Both the position numbers and the translations under genes were made by a program. This document shows, one piece after another, positions 25,822 to 36,641 of a DNA stretch of 64,000 bases. The stretch's first letter is position 1, and every line of letters begins with the position of its first letter. The stretch is from Platycnemis pennipes. Its lineage: Eukaryota > Arthropoda > Insecta > Odonata > Platycnemididae. The notes beneath the pieces are model-generated. The model was given only the letters and a program-made list of their open reading frames with translations, was not told where the DNA came from and searched no databases. Where the stretch lies: assembly GCA_933228895.1 (NCBI GenBank), contig OW121855.1, positions 42,360,698 through 42,424,697 on the forward strand. Direction: 5' to 3'.

Positions 25822-26031
25822 TGCAATTGCTGAAACTTGATATGCAGGATTTGCAACAGAAATGCTCCTTGGCATCTCAGGCAGTCTTTGGCAGAGAAAA
25901 TATTGTGTCTGCCTCAAAGTCAGCAGGAGTGTGTTCGTGCATGCTTTGCTGCCTCCCAGGTCAAAAATTCTAATTCAGCAGTAGGCACTCGTACTCCACT
26001 GGGTGTACGAGTGCCTACTGCTGAGAATTAA
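25822..26031 (+). other. Possible exon of unknown protein, containing a perfect hairpin
   Basis: A pyrimidine tract and TTAG acceptor-like site precede 25822. Two frames are open. The phase compatible with the THAP-like exon reads VQLLKLDMQDLQQKC and stops at 25971. Another frame reads ICRICNRNAPWHLRQSLAEK onward to a stop at 26031, with cysteine pairs CRIC and CVRAC after LPQSQQE, only loosely like a zinc-finger-associated domain. A donor-like CAG|GT sits near 25959. The last 50 bases form a perfect inverted repeat that is unlikely to be coding. Whether this is an exon at all is uncertain. Confidence 0.2.
25976..26023. repeat. Perfect 19-bp inverted repeat (hairpin)
   Basis: The left arm 25976-25994 (CAGCAGTAGGCACTCGTAC) is exactly the reverse complement of the right arm 26005-26023, separated by a 10-base loop (TCCACTGGGT). 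Perfection of both arms in otherwise degraded DNA suggests recent formation or selection on the structure. The flanking AATT on the left and AGAATT on the right nearly extend the pairing. Confidence 0.9.
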
Positions 26032-26072
26032 AAGCATGAAGGCCTATGAATACTTGAGGACAAATAACATCT

Positions 26073-26216
26073 TGAATCTGGTGAGTTCTGCTTATTCAAA
26101 CACTTCCTTATTCAACCTTTGGTTTTATACTACAGGTGCTTAATGTAATAATTTCTATATTATAGGTTTCACTGTTATCCTCTCCTTAGTGATGCCTGAT
26201 ATATTTCCTGCCTCTG
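26073..26216 (+). repeat. Tandem duplication, copy 1 (intact)
   Basis: TGAATCTGGTGAGTTCTGCT to CCTGCCTCT. Its second copy starts at 26322 with the same 20 bases and is split by the TIR transposon, resuming at 27621 and ending near 27719. Confidence 0.85.
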
Positions 26217-26321
26217 TACGTTAGGAGTGCCTCTGTTACACTGTACTCTATACGTTCAGAATTCCGATGGTCTAATCAGCTTTTATCTTATGTGTGTTGG
26301 TGTTAAAGAATTGGAGGTCAA

Positions 26322-27719
26322 TGAATCTGGTGAGTTCTGCTTTTTCAACTATTTCCTTATTCAACATTAGGTTTTATACTATAGTTACTTAATCAGGGTG
26401 TCCAGCACTCTGGAAAATCGGGAAGACCGGGAAATCTCAGGGAATTTTATTTTCACTGGAAATATCAGGGAAATATGTAATCGACTCTGGAATTTTCTGT
26501 GTCGTCAATATGTAAAACAGCGACGGAAATAATGTGCCATTTCTGGCAGTTGCATGGTGAAATTTCCCCTGTGTTGTCGCATTTCTGCAATTACCGAGAG
26601 TGAAATGATTTCTCCATACACTGTGTACGATACATAGTCCCGTCCCGTGAATATATAATCTTTGTTCTTAGTGGCCATGTCATTTCTCGCCGAAGCGCTC
26701 GAGTGCCTTCGGCCCGTCGCTACGGCTTTCAACAACAACAAAAACAAAGTAGTCGTTCATGATCTCTATATTTCGAACGAAACCCAGGGTGTCCACTGAC
26801 CGGGAAAACCTGGAAAATTGGGAATAATTCGTGAATTTTCAATGCAGGGAATTGTTCGTGGATTATTCGTGATTTTCTGGTCTGAGTCGGGACTTTTAAA
26901 AATTCTTAATTCAAGACAAAAAATCCTTATTTTATAAATAGGATTAATAACGATGACTTTAAGATATGGATTTGCCATTGGTATGAATGAATAAATAAAC
27001 GATGGAAAATTAGTTAGGCTCAATGTATCGTCTGCACTGTGTGGATCGGAGACGTTCAACTGTTCGACTGTCGAACGGATGCCTTCAGCGTCACGTCATG
27101 TGCCCTTTGTTCTCATTCATTGCACATCGAACTAAGCCCATGATACGCAAACATATGCCTAACGTGTAATGATGGCCGGATCCAAAGATCCATGGATCTT
27201 TCATTTTACTCTGTTCCGGATTCGGATCCAAAGAAGGTGCAAGTTATTGATCATTTTGTAGGTATCAGTGATATTCATACTCAGCGAAGTCTGGTTGTAT
27301 GTAACCTTGTTCCCGAGCGCCAGCATAATGATGTTTAACTCTAAGGAGAACTCTAATTTCTCACGAACTAAATGAAAGTGTTGTATGATGTTGGATTTTT
27401 TGTTTATTTTCCTCCAAATACGCAGGATTTGTTTTGTTTTGCCCAAAATGCAAGATTAGCTATAATACTTACTTTTATTCACACAAAAAACATACCCAAC
27501 GTTCTCTTATACTTAACGAGAAAAAAATTATATTTCCTCTGGAAAAATAAAACTTATGTCTGGAAAACCTGGAAATCTCAGGGAATTATCAAATGCCCCG
27601 CTGCTGGACACCCTGTTAATGTAATAATTTCTATATTATAGGTATACAGTGATACCTATAATATAGAACATACTCTCCTTATCCTCTCCTTAGAGATGCC
27701 TATTATATTACCTGCCTCT
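26322..27719 (+). repeat. Tandem duplication, copy 2 (split by transposon)
   Basis: 26322-26393 and 27621-27719 together match copy 1. Copy 2 has gained extra bases after GGTAT, including a perfect hairpin: 15-bp arms CTATATTATAGGTAT and ATACCTATAATATAG with loop ACAGTG at 27631-27666. Confidence 0.8.
26394..27615. mobile_element. 1,222-bp TIR transposon (non-autonomous), nested
   Basis: Perfect 14-bp terminal inverted repeats (CAGGGTGTCCAGCA at 26394 and its reverse complement ending at 27615), followed by GGAAA/CTGGAAATCTCAGGGAATT-type subterminal sequence on both sides. Flanked by TTAAT at 26389-26393 and 27616-27620. The duplicated host segment at 26073-26216 carries the same site uninterrupted (TTAAT at 26140-26144), confirming the boundaries. 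A second terminus-like CAGGGTGTCCACTGACCGG begins at 26785, so another copy is nested or partly duplicated inside. No transposase recognised. Confidence 0.85.
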
Positions 27720-28349
27720 CTTGAATTCCTGGTTTGGCCTGGCTCGTTTTGAGTGCACTGTCTAACATGATGGACGTGTGTGAAATAGGAAAAATAGTGT
27801 GGAAATAATGCTATAATATTCATTTTTAGTTCCTTTTTTCCACATTTTTAGAATATTGGTCATGTGTAGTCATTGCAAGCAAACCTCTGATGTCATGGTT
27901 ATGAGATTTGTTAAAACTGGGATTTCTGTTAATCGTCTTGGCTGTTCCTTCAACTGAGATGGATATTTTGAATCTACTCAACTTCGTTTTTGGCATATGG
28001 GGTTCTGCTGAAATGATCTGGCATCAATTATGCGGGGTTCATGAAGAACATGATTTTGATGATAATGGTGACTCCTTTGTGAACTGATTTTTAAGTCATT
28101 TCTTTTTTATAGTATGTATTCATTGTTATCTTTTTCTCCTTTCCAGAAGAGGCTTTTTTGCTGCCCATGCATTAATGGATTGGACTGGTATTTCTTCAAC
28201 TTATGAGAAATCGGAGTTGTTACAATTATGGATTATGCGACCTTAGTTTTGTCGACAATCAAGGGACCACTATCAAATGAGGGCTGTTAAGAGGGAGTAT
28301 GATTAAGGATAGGTGTAATCATTTTATGTTTGGATGGTCAGTGCATGAT

Positions 28350-28433
28350 CGTTGAAACGCTATCAGATCACCAAAGTTCAGCAGTGTAGGGCCTGGATTG
28401 GTGATCCTCCTCCATACTGCTGCCGAGGTGCTC
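28350..28433 (+). repeat. 5S-rRNA-like segment (5S-derived SINE head or pseudogene)
   Basis: TCAGATCACCAAAGTTCAGC, AGTGTAGGGCCTGG, ATTGGTGATC and a later GGTGCT follow the order of the internal-promoter half of animal 5S rRNA (CGATCACCGAAGTTAAGC, GGGCCTGG, GATGGGTGACC, GGTGCTG), with a gap where TTAGTACTT is expected. Too diverged to be a working 5S gene. 5S-derived SINEs exist (SINE3 class); no tail or target duplication was defined here. Confidence 0.45.
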
Positions 28434-29646
28434 TTGTCCTTTGTCAGCAAATGGCGGGCAGGTTTAATGTAGGTTTGCACTATGGATCTAAAGAATTCTA
28501 AGTACCAGGTGCTTATTAGGCTTGGGTGACTGCTTCCATATTTACTAATGCTGCAGTAAGTCGTGGATAACATGGTTCTCCCTTTGTCAAATATGACCCA
28601 TGAAGTAAATGAGAAAGTTAATATTTCTTCATATTTACATTCATCAGATTATATATCCTCATTCATAGGATAATTATCCTCTGGTTCTCTCTTTTTAGAA
28701 GCAGCATTAAACACCAGTTACGGCTGCATTTATGATAAGATGGTATTATTTAGCATTCTTATTCTGTTGCACAATGGATCACACGTTTTTCTGGTTAGCG
28801 GATATATAATTATATTCATGTTCTAACCTAATCTAATTTCTGCAAATATTTCTTTTCTTCATTATTTTTAAGTGCATTCTGTGAGATTCTGCCTATCCGT
28901 GAAGATGAGGTGGCTTGACCTGATGAAATAGCATCAGTGCCACAAGCAAAGAATTTGTGATGGAATGGAACTAAGCTGCTGAAATGAATATTTATATAAT
29001 ATTATTTATTGCAATTCTCTTATTATAACCTGGCAACCATTCAATGTAATACCCTCAACCTGTCAATTCCAATACTCTTTGCCATGAGGCGGTTTTACTG
29101 ATATGTAATATTTGCAATTGCTGTCATTAACATTGGTTTTGCTGATAGGAAATAAAATGTCATCCATTATGAAAATTGTCTGTTAGTATTCTTTTATAAA
29201 GTTCAACCAGACTATTGGTCCCCAATTCCTCCTAATGTTTCTATTTCAGACTGATTTTGTGGCCTTGTTGTCGTTACGTATGTCTACCTCATTTGTTACT
29301 CAGTTCCTCAATGCTGTTATACTCATGAGCCTATTTGGTTAATTTGTGTTCCTGACAACGGCATTAATAGAGGCTGTTCATTAATGGCCTATGCTGCGGG
29401 TGTTTCGTATTTGATTAGGGTTATAGGTATTTTCTCTGAAGACCACTGGTTTGAGATATATTTTGTATGGCAGAGAAATGATTAATTATGAGAGATTAGA
29501 AAATTCAACTTCATTTCAACCGTAATAAGTAATTTACATCTGATCAAGTTCATGGGGCGTGATTTGTTATACATTTAGCCATTTACCAGTTATGTTTACC
29601 CGTTTGAATCGCCGCCTGTTCGTATTAGTACCACCACCTCTCGGGT

Positions 29647-29755
29647 GGCGGCGCTGCAATCGCACCGGTCGTGATATCTGTTTGTTTACGGAAAGTCAGG
29701 CAACAGCCGTTAGGGGGAGTTTAGAATCCATATACATATTCATGGCTGACATATT
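29647..29755 (-). repeat. Right arm of inverted similarity bounding a 5.8-kb block
   Basis: Reverse-complement partner of 23995-24074: 29724-29743 matches 20 of 20 bases, and TTTACGGAAAG at 29685-29695 pairs with CTTTCCGCAAA at 24064. The 16-mer at 29647-29662 repeats 24089-24104 directly. No target-site duplication was recognised outside the arms. Confidence 0.5.
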
Positions 29756-29760
29756 AACAT

Positions 29761-30471
29761 GAGTACTTATCCTACGGCTAACCCAGAGAAAGGGCCTCCA
29801 ATTTATTTTCCCAGTGAATGTTTCAAAATTGTTATAATTTTGATCTAACACATTTGTTTTTGATTGCATTGCAATAGAAGGAGTTCAAAATGTATCAAGC
29901 CCTAAAAACGTCTTTCCTCCGCAATTGGCTCAAATCAGCCACTCTAGATTCCCGTTCAGTAGCCTCAATCATTATTTCTTTCTCATAACACCTCGGACAT
30001 TTCAACATAACCAACCGAGTGTGACGGAATGGTGACATGAATAATGGGACAAATGACTGGCGAGTGCGGGAGAAGTTCACAAAAACGAGGAAAATCCATT
30101 AGAACCCAAAAGAGTGATACCAGCACTCGAGGCATTAATACATCCAACTTTAAATAACAAAGTGAGGGAGGCGTGGTAACGTATCAGACAGTGGAAGGAA
30201 ATTTGATACAGTTTTTCCACCATTGCTCGCGGAGGAAGTTCGTGAAATATTTTCTTTAAATTTTGGAGTGAAATATTTTTTCATGCTCTTCTCAAAGCGT
30301 GGAACTTAGGCGTTCAATCAGGAGAGGAGTAGCAGATGAGCAGTAAGTACACGTCATTAACTACACGTGTGCATTTCTTCCTTTTCTCATAAAAATTTAT
30401 TTAGGCTCCCCGCGAACATGTCGCAGTCAGTCACTTGTAGTGAAGTTATTTACTACGCAGTAATACCCCGA
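29761..30471. other. Unannotated DNA before MITE copy A
   Basis: No coding or repeat signal recognised. Confidence 0.4.
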
Positions 30472-31017
30472 AATGGGGGCGTTTACTCGGAACCGAAATC
30501 GCAATTTTGTACACGAAATCGTTAGATGGAAACGAAAAACGAAGTTTAGTGAAAAAATTAATCTTCTAACCACAACCTTTCACTCATAAATCAAGAATTA
30601 AAATAAGCAAAAGGTGACGCCCACCGAAAATGCTGCTGTGATAACATTGACGTCATTTTCCTCCCGTCCTTGACTGCTTTCAGGGGAGGGGGAAGGGAGT
30701 GGAGGGGGTTCTCGGAAGGTCTGCTCGCACAGATGCTGTCGAAATCGCTCCCATTGGCCGAGTCAGCTGTGCCCCCCCCCCCCCCCCTTTGCGATAAGGC
30801 GAAGTAGCTTCGCGGGCTCAGTTGTGATTGGACGAAGTCGATATACGTCAGAGGTTGCGCCACACCCACTTTTTCGAAAGGGTTAAAAACATCAGTTTTT
30901 CGCCGCTTATAACTCGGGAAATAATTGTCGGATCAGAAAACGGAAAAATACGGGTCCATTTATTTTACAAACTCTATCAGATTCGGCAATAAAAAAAATA
31001 TGGTAAACGACCCCATT
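30472..31017 (+). mobile_element. About 546-bp MITE, copy A
   Basis: Ends are AATGGGGGCGTTTAC and, on the other strand, AATGGGGTCGTTTACC: imperfect terminal inverted repeats around ATGGGGNCGTTTAC. The whole body recurs inverted at 63211-63750. Contains a 16-base C run at about 30772-30787 and a GC-rich core; no coding capacity recognised. Target duplication not identified. TIR family unknown to me. Confidence 0.75.
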
Positions 31018-33929
31018 TATGACTCCTGCACGTATTTTTACTTAAATCTGAATGAGCATGGGCTCTTCGTTCCACTGATCGTTCAGGATCAAAAATAGTC
31101 TCTAGTATCATTTGTTATTCGCCTCCTCGATATATTTCAATGGTAAGAGAGAAAATGTGTGACCCTTTGTAAAATTTTATTCAAAAGGTTACGGCAGAAC
31201 CTAAACAAAAATAAATAAAAGTCAACACACGACGTTAAGGACATTTCCTAAACGCTGTCCGTTCAAGTCAGCAATCCCGCTGAAAGAGGCTTACCGATAA
31301 AAGGGCTCCTGAAAAACGGTTATTGCGAATCGTATTTCTCGAGGACCCAACACACCTTATCAGGCTTGAAACCTCCTCAAAGAACTCCTACCCTCCACTT
31401 TGCTCTGTAAAAGGGGAAAAAAAGTCCTCGAGAGATTTTTTCCGTCAGCGCTCTGATACTCCAGGGATACTACATGCGCAAGAAAATCGCAGGATTTCCG
31501 CGTAAGAGACAAAAGTATTTCCGCAAAAACGAGCATTAGATAAATGGTCCCATTTAATCCTGCGTGGGAGCTTACAAGGGCTAACTTAACAGGAAGTGAG
31601 TGGGATTTTACTAGGGAGGGAAACGAGATCAATCCCTTTAATACCGAAATGCATTGTGAGACTTACGGGTCTTTAAACGAAGCTACTTAATTTTGAAGCG
31701 AAAATGTATTCAGTTTTACGTGAGCGGAGCAGTGAAACGCGTCACTTCTTTGAGTTAAAACAAAAGTCCTTGACCTGATGGAAACGCCAAGGTCAATCAC
31801 AAAGGGGCTGCGAATGGAAGTGGACGAATACACGGGGCAAACTCTTACGATGATAATCTGATGGCATTTTCATGCGTTCATTTTAGCCAGATTTTTCGCT
31901 GAATGTGACCTACACCTTCGAAGGAATTCTTCTCTCAGCGAGCATTGATTTCAATCCACGCATTTTATCATCTCGATATTTCCCTACACCCACAAAACGC
32001 AGGGAAAGGTCGCAGTCTTCAGTCTGGTGAAATAATATGAAAACAGAAATAATACTGCTATAAGACCTTTATTTTATTGATTTTTAAAATTGGATAAATA
32101 TATTTTTCTCAATTAACTTTTCATTTTTGGTCACTTGATCATCACAAGCATCATAAAAGTGAAAAAATCAAGTTAAAAAAAAATACATATTCTCTAAATA
32201 GTCTATAATTTATGCTCATGTACCATTTGTACCAACTTTTTCACAGAAATATAATGGATGCATATTTAATATAATGAATATATAAAGCATAACATCACCA
32301 GTATATATCATAGCAACGTCAATAACATGATGTAGATATTTCAATACTGTTTCCTTTGAAAAGGACAATATTTTCGATTCCAATCTTTTAATTTACATTT
32401 CATTAATTTTCTTGGTGCTCTTACACTTTTTGAAGGCGTTTACAGAAATGTAAAAGCACTGAGGACCACTTGCCTAGCCATGCATTACGGGAATCATTAA
32501 GACGTATTCCCTTTAGTTAAAATTTCAACAAGTTTAAGTTCATTTCCACCTATGAAAAGGTAATTTTAACCCTCCCCGGCTTTTGGAAACTTTTTAAGCA
32601 TTTTCATACAATTACAGCCTTGCAATCACTATTTTAGCCTAAATTTATTCAATAAATCATGAAATGATTTAATGCTCATCATGAGGAAACTAAAAGCCAA
32701 ATTACTCGATAGCGCATCAGGAATGTTAAGTATCTAATATAGGCCAATGCCTTTGGATGCTCGTCAAGGTTCCCTCTTTTGCATAGCCATGAAAATTGAT
32801 CCTCCGCGGCTAAAGCACGTTCACGAATATTTCCATTAAATACTATCGGTTGTCGTGAGTAACGATATAAGCTACTTTAATCTTTTAAGTGTAACTTACA
32901 GTGCATGGAAGGTTCATGAGCGTGTAAACAAACCATCATCCTTCAATACTGCGTATTCTGGCACGTTGTCATAAAATGATTCGTAAATTCTTCCCGTACC
33001 GCTGAACGCCAAAGTTAATCAATTGAAAGAGGGTATATGGAATGCATTCTATGAGGAAAGTTGATATATATAATTAACGACAGCTATATTCGTTAGAGTA
33101 AAAAGGAATATCATCACCCATGAGTAATATGTTGTTAAAAATATTATCCAAAAATGTATTAGTAGAGGAATTAACAATAGAAGAATTAATATTGCTAAGC
33201 CTTAAGACATGTGAACTCCTACTTTTTACGTAATACTTACGTTCATGTTTTTCACTCCATTTAATAAAACTTGAATGTTAACGCCTAGTTTTTCAGCATT
33301 AAGTTAGCTATTAAAAATAATGGCTGAAGTCTAAAAAACTCCAATAGAAGTTTTAAGTGATTATTTTTCAAACATAAATACTCGTAGAGCAGTACTCATA
33401 AATAAGGGTTTAGCGTAAATATTCTGTTTGAAAGGTTTTTAAAAGCAGTCAAAATCAGTCGCATCTAGTTCTGAATAAAACACACCCGTTAAAGAAGCGA
33501 AGATTTTTTCGAGATTCTATACTGGTAGGCGATCACAGTAAACTTCAAAGCAGTTGAAAAGCATGATAAATGAGTTTTCGTGGCATTAAGAGTAATTTAC
33601 TATGACCCCGGTGTAAGTTTTTATTTTAACAGATTACCTTCTGAAAGCGAGGATCATAATTCCAACGACTTCTTTATGGATTCCTAACCACAACTGATGG
33701 CATTGTTCTAAATGTGATTGGAAAAATTGCGAAGATTACGTTCCAATAAATTTGCAATACCTCTTAGTAACTCACTGTCAAGTCGCATGAAAAATTTTAA
33801 CCACAATTTAAACAAATACAGGCATAAGAGCATATTTTTTGTATGGCTTGCGATAATGTAGTTATCGTCATATTGTGAAAAATCTGCGTTGCCATGTATT
33901 GCAGAATATTAGTCCGAGGTTTACGAGAG
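31018..33929. other. AT-rich DNA, nothing recognised
   Basis: Could belong to the long first intron of the minus-strand neuropeptide receptor. No receptor exon with TM3-type motifs was found. Confidence 0.4.
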
Positions 33930-34210
33930 GATGGCGTTGATATGATGCCTAGAATTTCGGTCTTCCATTCAGAGAGCTTACAGTTACAGAACTCCCAAGA
34001 GGATTAGAGTTTTGCCGTTGTATATTACCTTATAGGTATTTATTTTCTTCATGTGTAGGGCACCTTACTTGCAGTAATCCATCTGTCCGATAAGACGTTA
34101 ACCTGTGGACTGTAGGACGAGTCCATTCACTGTGAGCTCTAGTGATGAAGCCGGTTCCCCCCTTTTTCCTCCACACCTAAAATTTCCACCTATACATTAA
34201 GGCTCATTTA
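33930..34210 (+). mobile_element. SINE family A (heavily diverged)
   Basis: GGCGTTGATATGATGCCTAG, then TCTGTCCGATAAGACGTTAA with CCTGTGGAC of the central domain. B-box not recognisable. Confidence 0.5.
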
Positions 34211-35046
34211 TATTTAATGTACCCTAGCACAATGAGCAAATATTCAGATGTTGATCACATATCCTAATAACTAACCATATCTGTTTTTCGATGACTATGG
34301 CAAAAGTTTGCTGCGTCAAAAAAGGATTGAATTTTTACAGGCCACACTTTTTCAAAACCCTGCTCAATTATGGGTCAAATGTTAATTTTTATAAGCCATC
34401 CAATCTCATTTTTAGAATACCACTAGATAATAAGAAATGACATTCTTGTGCGCCCAGTCATGGACTACTTGGACTACTACTATGGAGTATCAATCAACAA
34501 ATTGACAATACCAAAACTTGTCAAAAACAGATTATTGAATATAGAGCGCCAACCAAGGGTGTAACTCTACGTCATGAAATAAGGTAATGACTTGCTTGCA
34601 AATCGAAGCGTTGCATAACTATGTACTCAATGGGCCTCCGGTTAAATTTTTGCGACCCTTCAAACATAACTCCTTGACCACTACAAAACTGATGTGGCTC
34701 ATTAAGTGATCATATCACCATAGAAATATATAAAAATTAACTGGTGTCTGTCTGCCAGATTTATGTTACGCATCTTCTCAAAAACTACTGAACCGATTGA
34801 GCTGAAATTTTGTACGTTTCTAGCGTATACACTAGAAAGTGCTATAGGCTATATAAGATAAGACTCAGGGCCCGGGTTCAATTCCTAGCGCCAATATTGT
34901 ATTTAAATTGATTTAAATCGACTTTTTCAATTTATGGTACCTAGCGCATATTTATGGCGCTCAGTAAGATAAGTAAATATTAGTCAAGTTCTTTCATTCT
35001 TTCTGTTTTTAATGAATTTAATGTTTTGACTTTTTTATTCTCTTAC

Positions 35047-35217
35047 CTGATTTACTATTTGTTTTCCAGGTTTCTGGGCATTGTGTAATTTATGTTGAAA
35101 TTTAGTTTTTTTCGGTTCTTCTCCGAGCGTTGCTAAGGCCTTTGCCATTGTCCTCTCCGAAATTAAAGCATCGTTAATCCTTAACAGTTCGCCGTAGAAG
35201 GATTCCGCAAACGGCAT
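35047..35217 (-). CDS. Possible captured exon inside Helitron copy 1
   Basis: ATG at 35217 (minus) opens 57 codons without a stop and reaches a textbook splice donor, CAG|GTAAGAG, in phase 0. The peptide begins MPFAESFYGELLRINDALIS and includes ERTMAKALATLGEEPKKTKF; it is rich in charged residues and unlike random AT-rich translation. Helitrons often capture host exons (family knowledge). The same region in copy 2 (about 37020-37200) is aligned but has lost the donor and frame. I do not recognise the protein. It could also be chance; the combination of ATG, open frame and strong donor is the argument. Confidence 0.3.
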
Positions 35218-36540
35218 TGTGCTTTTCGCGAGGATATAGGAAGGTATTGAAGGTATTGTAGGCTATCCGTGAAGCAAGATCAGTCATATTTTACCGTACA
35301 AAGATACGTGCTAACTGCTAGCCCTACTCACGGATTTAGAAGATTTTCATTCGGTTAAAATTAGAAGTATTTAAATGAATGCTTCAGGGGTGTTGAAATT
35401 TTTGAATGTTTTTTGGCTTCTTTACGGGATTGTGCATTTGAAGAGAAGAGATGGAACGCTTTCGGAATCATCGCCGAAGAAGGTAGCTTGAGATTTGAGA
35501 TAGTTTAACAAAAACCAGGAAATAAAATTCAAATCTCAATGGAGCATAATGTCTCATTAAGTGTTAAGTATATGGGAAGTTCATTGATATCATTGCAATG
35601 ATGCTAAAAAAGGTCGTCCAAAAGCGATGCCCTAAACAGCATTGTTCTTTTCGTGAAGGTACTGAAATGTTCAAAATAAGTATCGCAGCTAACTCTTGAA
35701 TCTGGATTGGCCGTTTCATTCGGAAAAATCATACAGACTTACTTTTCGCGTTACTCCCCGATCAAATAGTTTTGCATTCGGTAAAACTAAGATTATTTAA
35801 ATGAAAGTTTCTGCGGGGTTCAAAAGGCAAATATTTTTATGATTTATACCATAATCCGAAGTGAACCACTTTCAAAATTGTTCCCTTTTGAGACACAATA
35901 AAGTGATAAAAAATTTAAATTAATTCTAATCAAAAATAAAAGTAGTACTATGAAAAAAATTGTCTATATTTATAGGTCAAATATGCAGTAGAAGGTGTGA
36001 ATATACGCAACCGAGCGACAAGTAGCTGGTTTAAGTAGGCTAAATCTGTGCTAGGTAATGAGAGAAGAATTTACTCTAATTGGAATAAAATGCATTAATA
36101 CCTATCCGTAGGAAGTTCATTGACGCCACTGTCAAGAAGTTTGAGAATTTAGACAAACATAACATATATGAATGGCCAGAGAAAAATTGTTTTGCCGAAA
36201 AGATGCGAGCTAACATTCCCAGGAACCCGAATTTGCCCTCTTGTCAACAATAGGCAGACATACATTCGCATGCACCCTCCCTTCTAACCTACTTTGTATC
36301 TTCTGGCCTGAAAGTTCCTAAATAATATTCTTATTTTTGTAAAGCCCCTGCTATGAGTCCAGGCAGTAATTATATGTTTACATTGGTTTAAATTATATTT
36401 ATGGTTCTGATAGTGACTTGGAGCCGTAGCTAACTCCATAACACATGTTTGTTAAAATTCCTCAATACTATTTGTAATTATTATATTTCTCCCTCCCGTA
36501 ATAATAAAACACAACTCTGTAAAGACCCCGACCAGAGAGC

Positions 36541-36586
36541 CCTGGGGCAGGGGTAGAGGGGGCCATGAGGCCTCATCTGCCCCAGG
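36541..36586. repeat. 10-bp inverted repeat specific to Helitron copy 1
   Basis: CCTGGGGCAG (36541-36550) and CTGCCCCAGG (36577-36586) are perfect reverse complements. This GC-rich segment, with roughly 45 flanking bases, is absent from the aligned part of copy 2. Confidence 0.75.
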
Positions 36587-36641
36587 TAAAATAAAAAGAA
36601 AGTCAAAGTCCCGTTAAATTTCAACGGACACTTTCAGCTAG

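Larger units (their letters stand above)
34721..36641 (+). mobile_element. Helitron-like element, copy 1
   Basis: Begins TAGAAATATATAAAAATTAA with a CTGGTGTCTGTCTGCC-type 5' segment and ends with a hairpin (CCGTT 36611-36615 pairing with AACGG 36623-36627) followed 10 bases later by CTAG at 36638-36641 and a T. That is the Helitron terminus pattern (3' hairpin then CTRR before T; no TIR or target duplication). No Rep/helicase seen, so non-autonomous. Internal features: a tRNA-like CCCGGGTTCAATTCC at about 34869, a possible captured exon on the minus strand, and a 46-bp CCTGGGGCAG/CTGCCCCAGG inverted repeat at 36541-36586 absent from copy 2. Confidence 0.7.

Noticed and set aside
28350..28433. 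Functional 5S rRNA gene
   Set aside because: A segment is missing, several conserved bases differ and there is no T-run terminator at the right distance.
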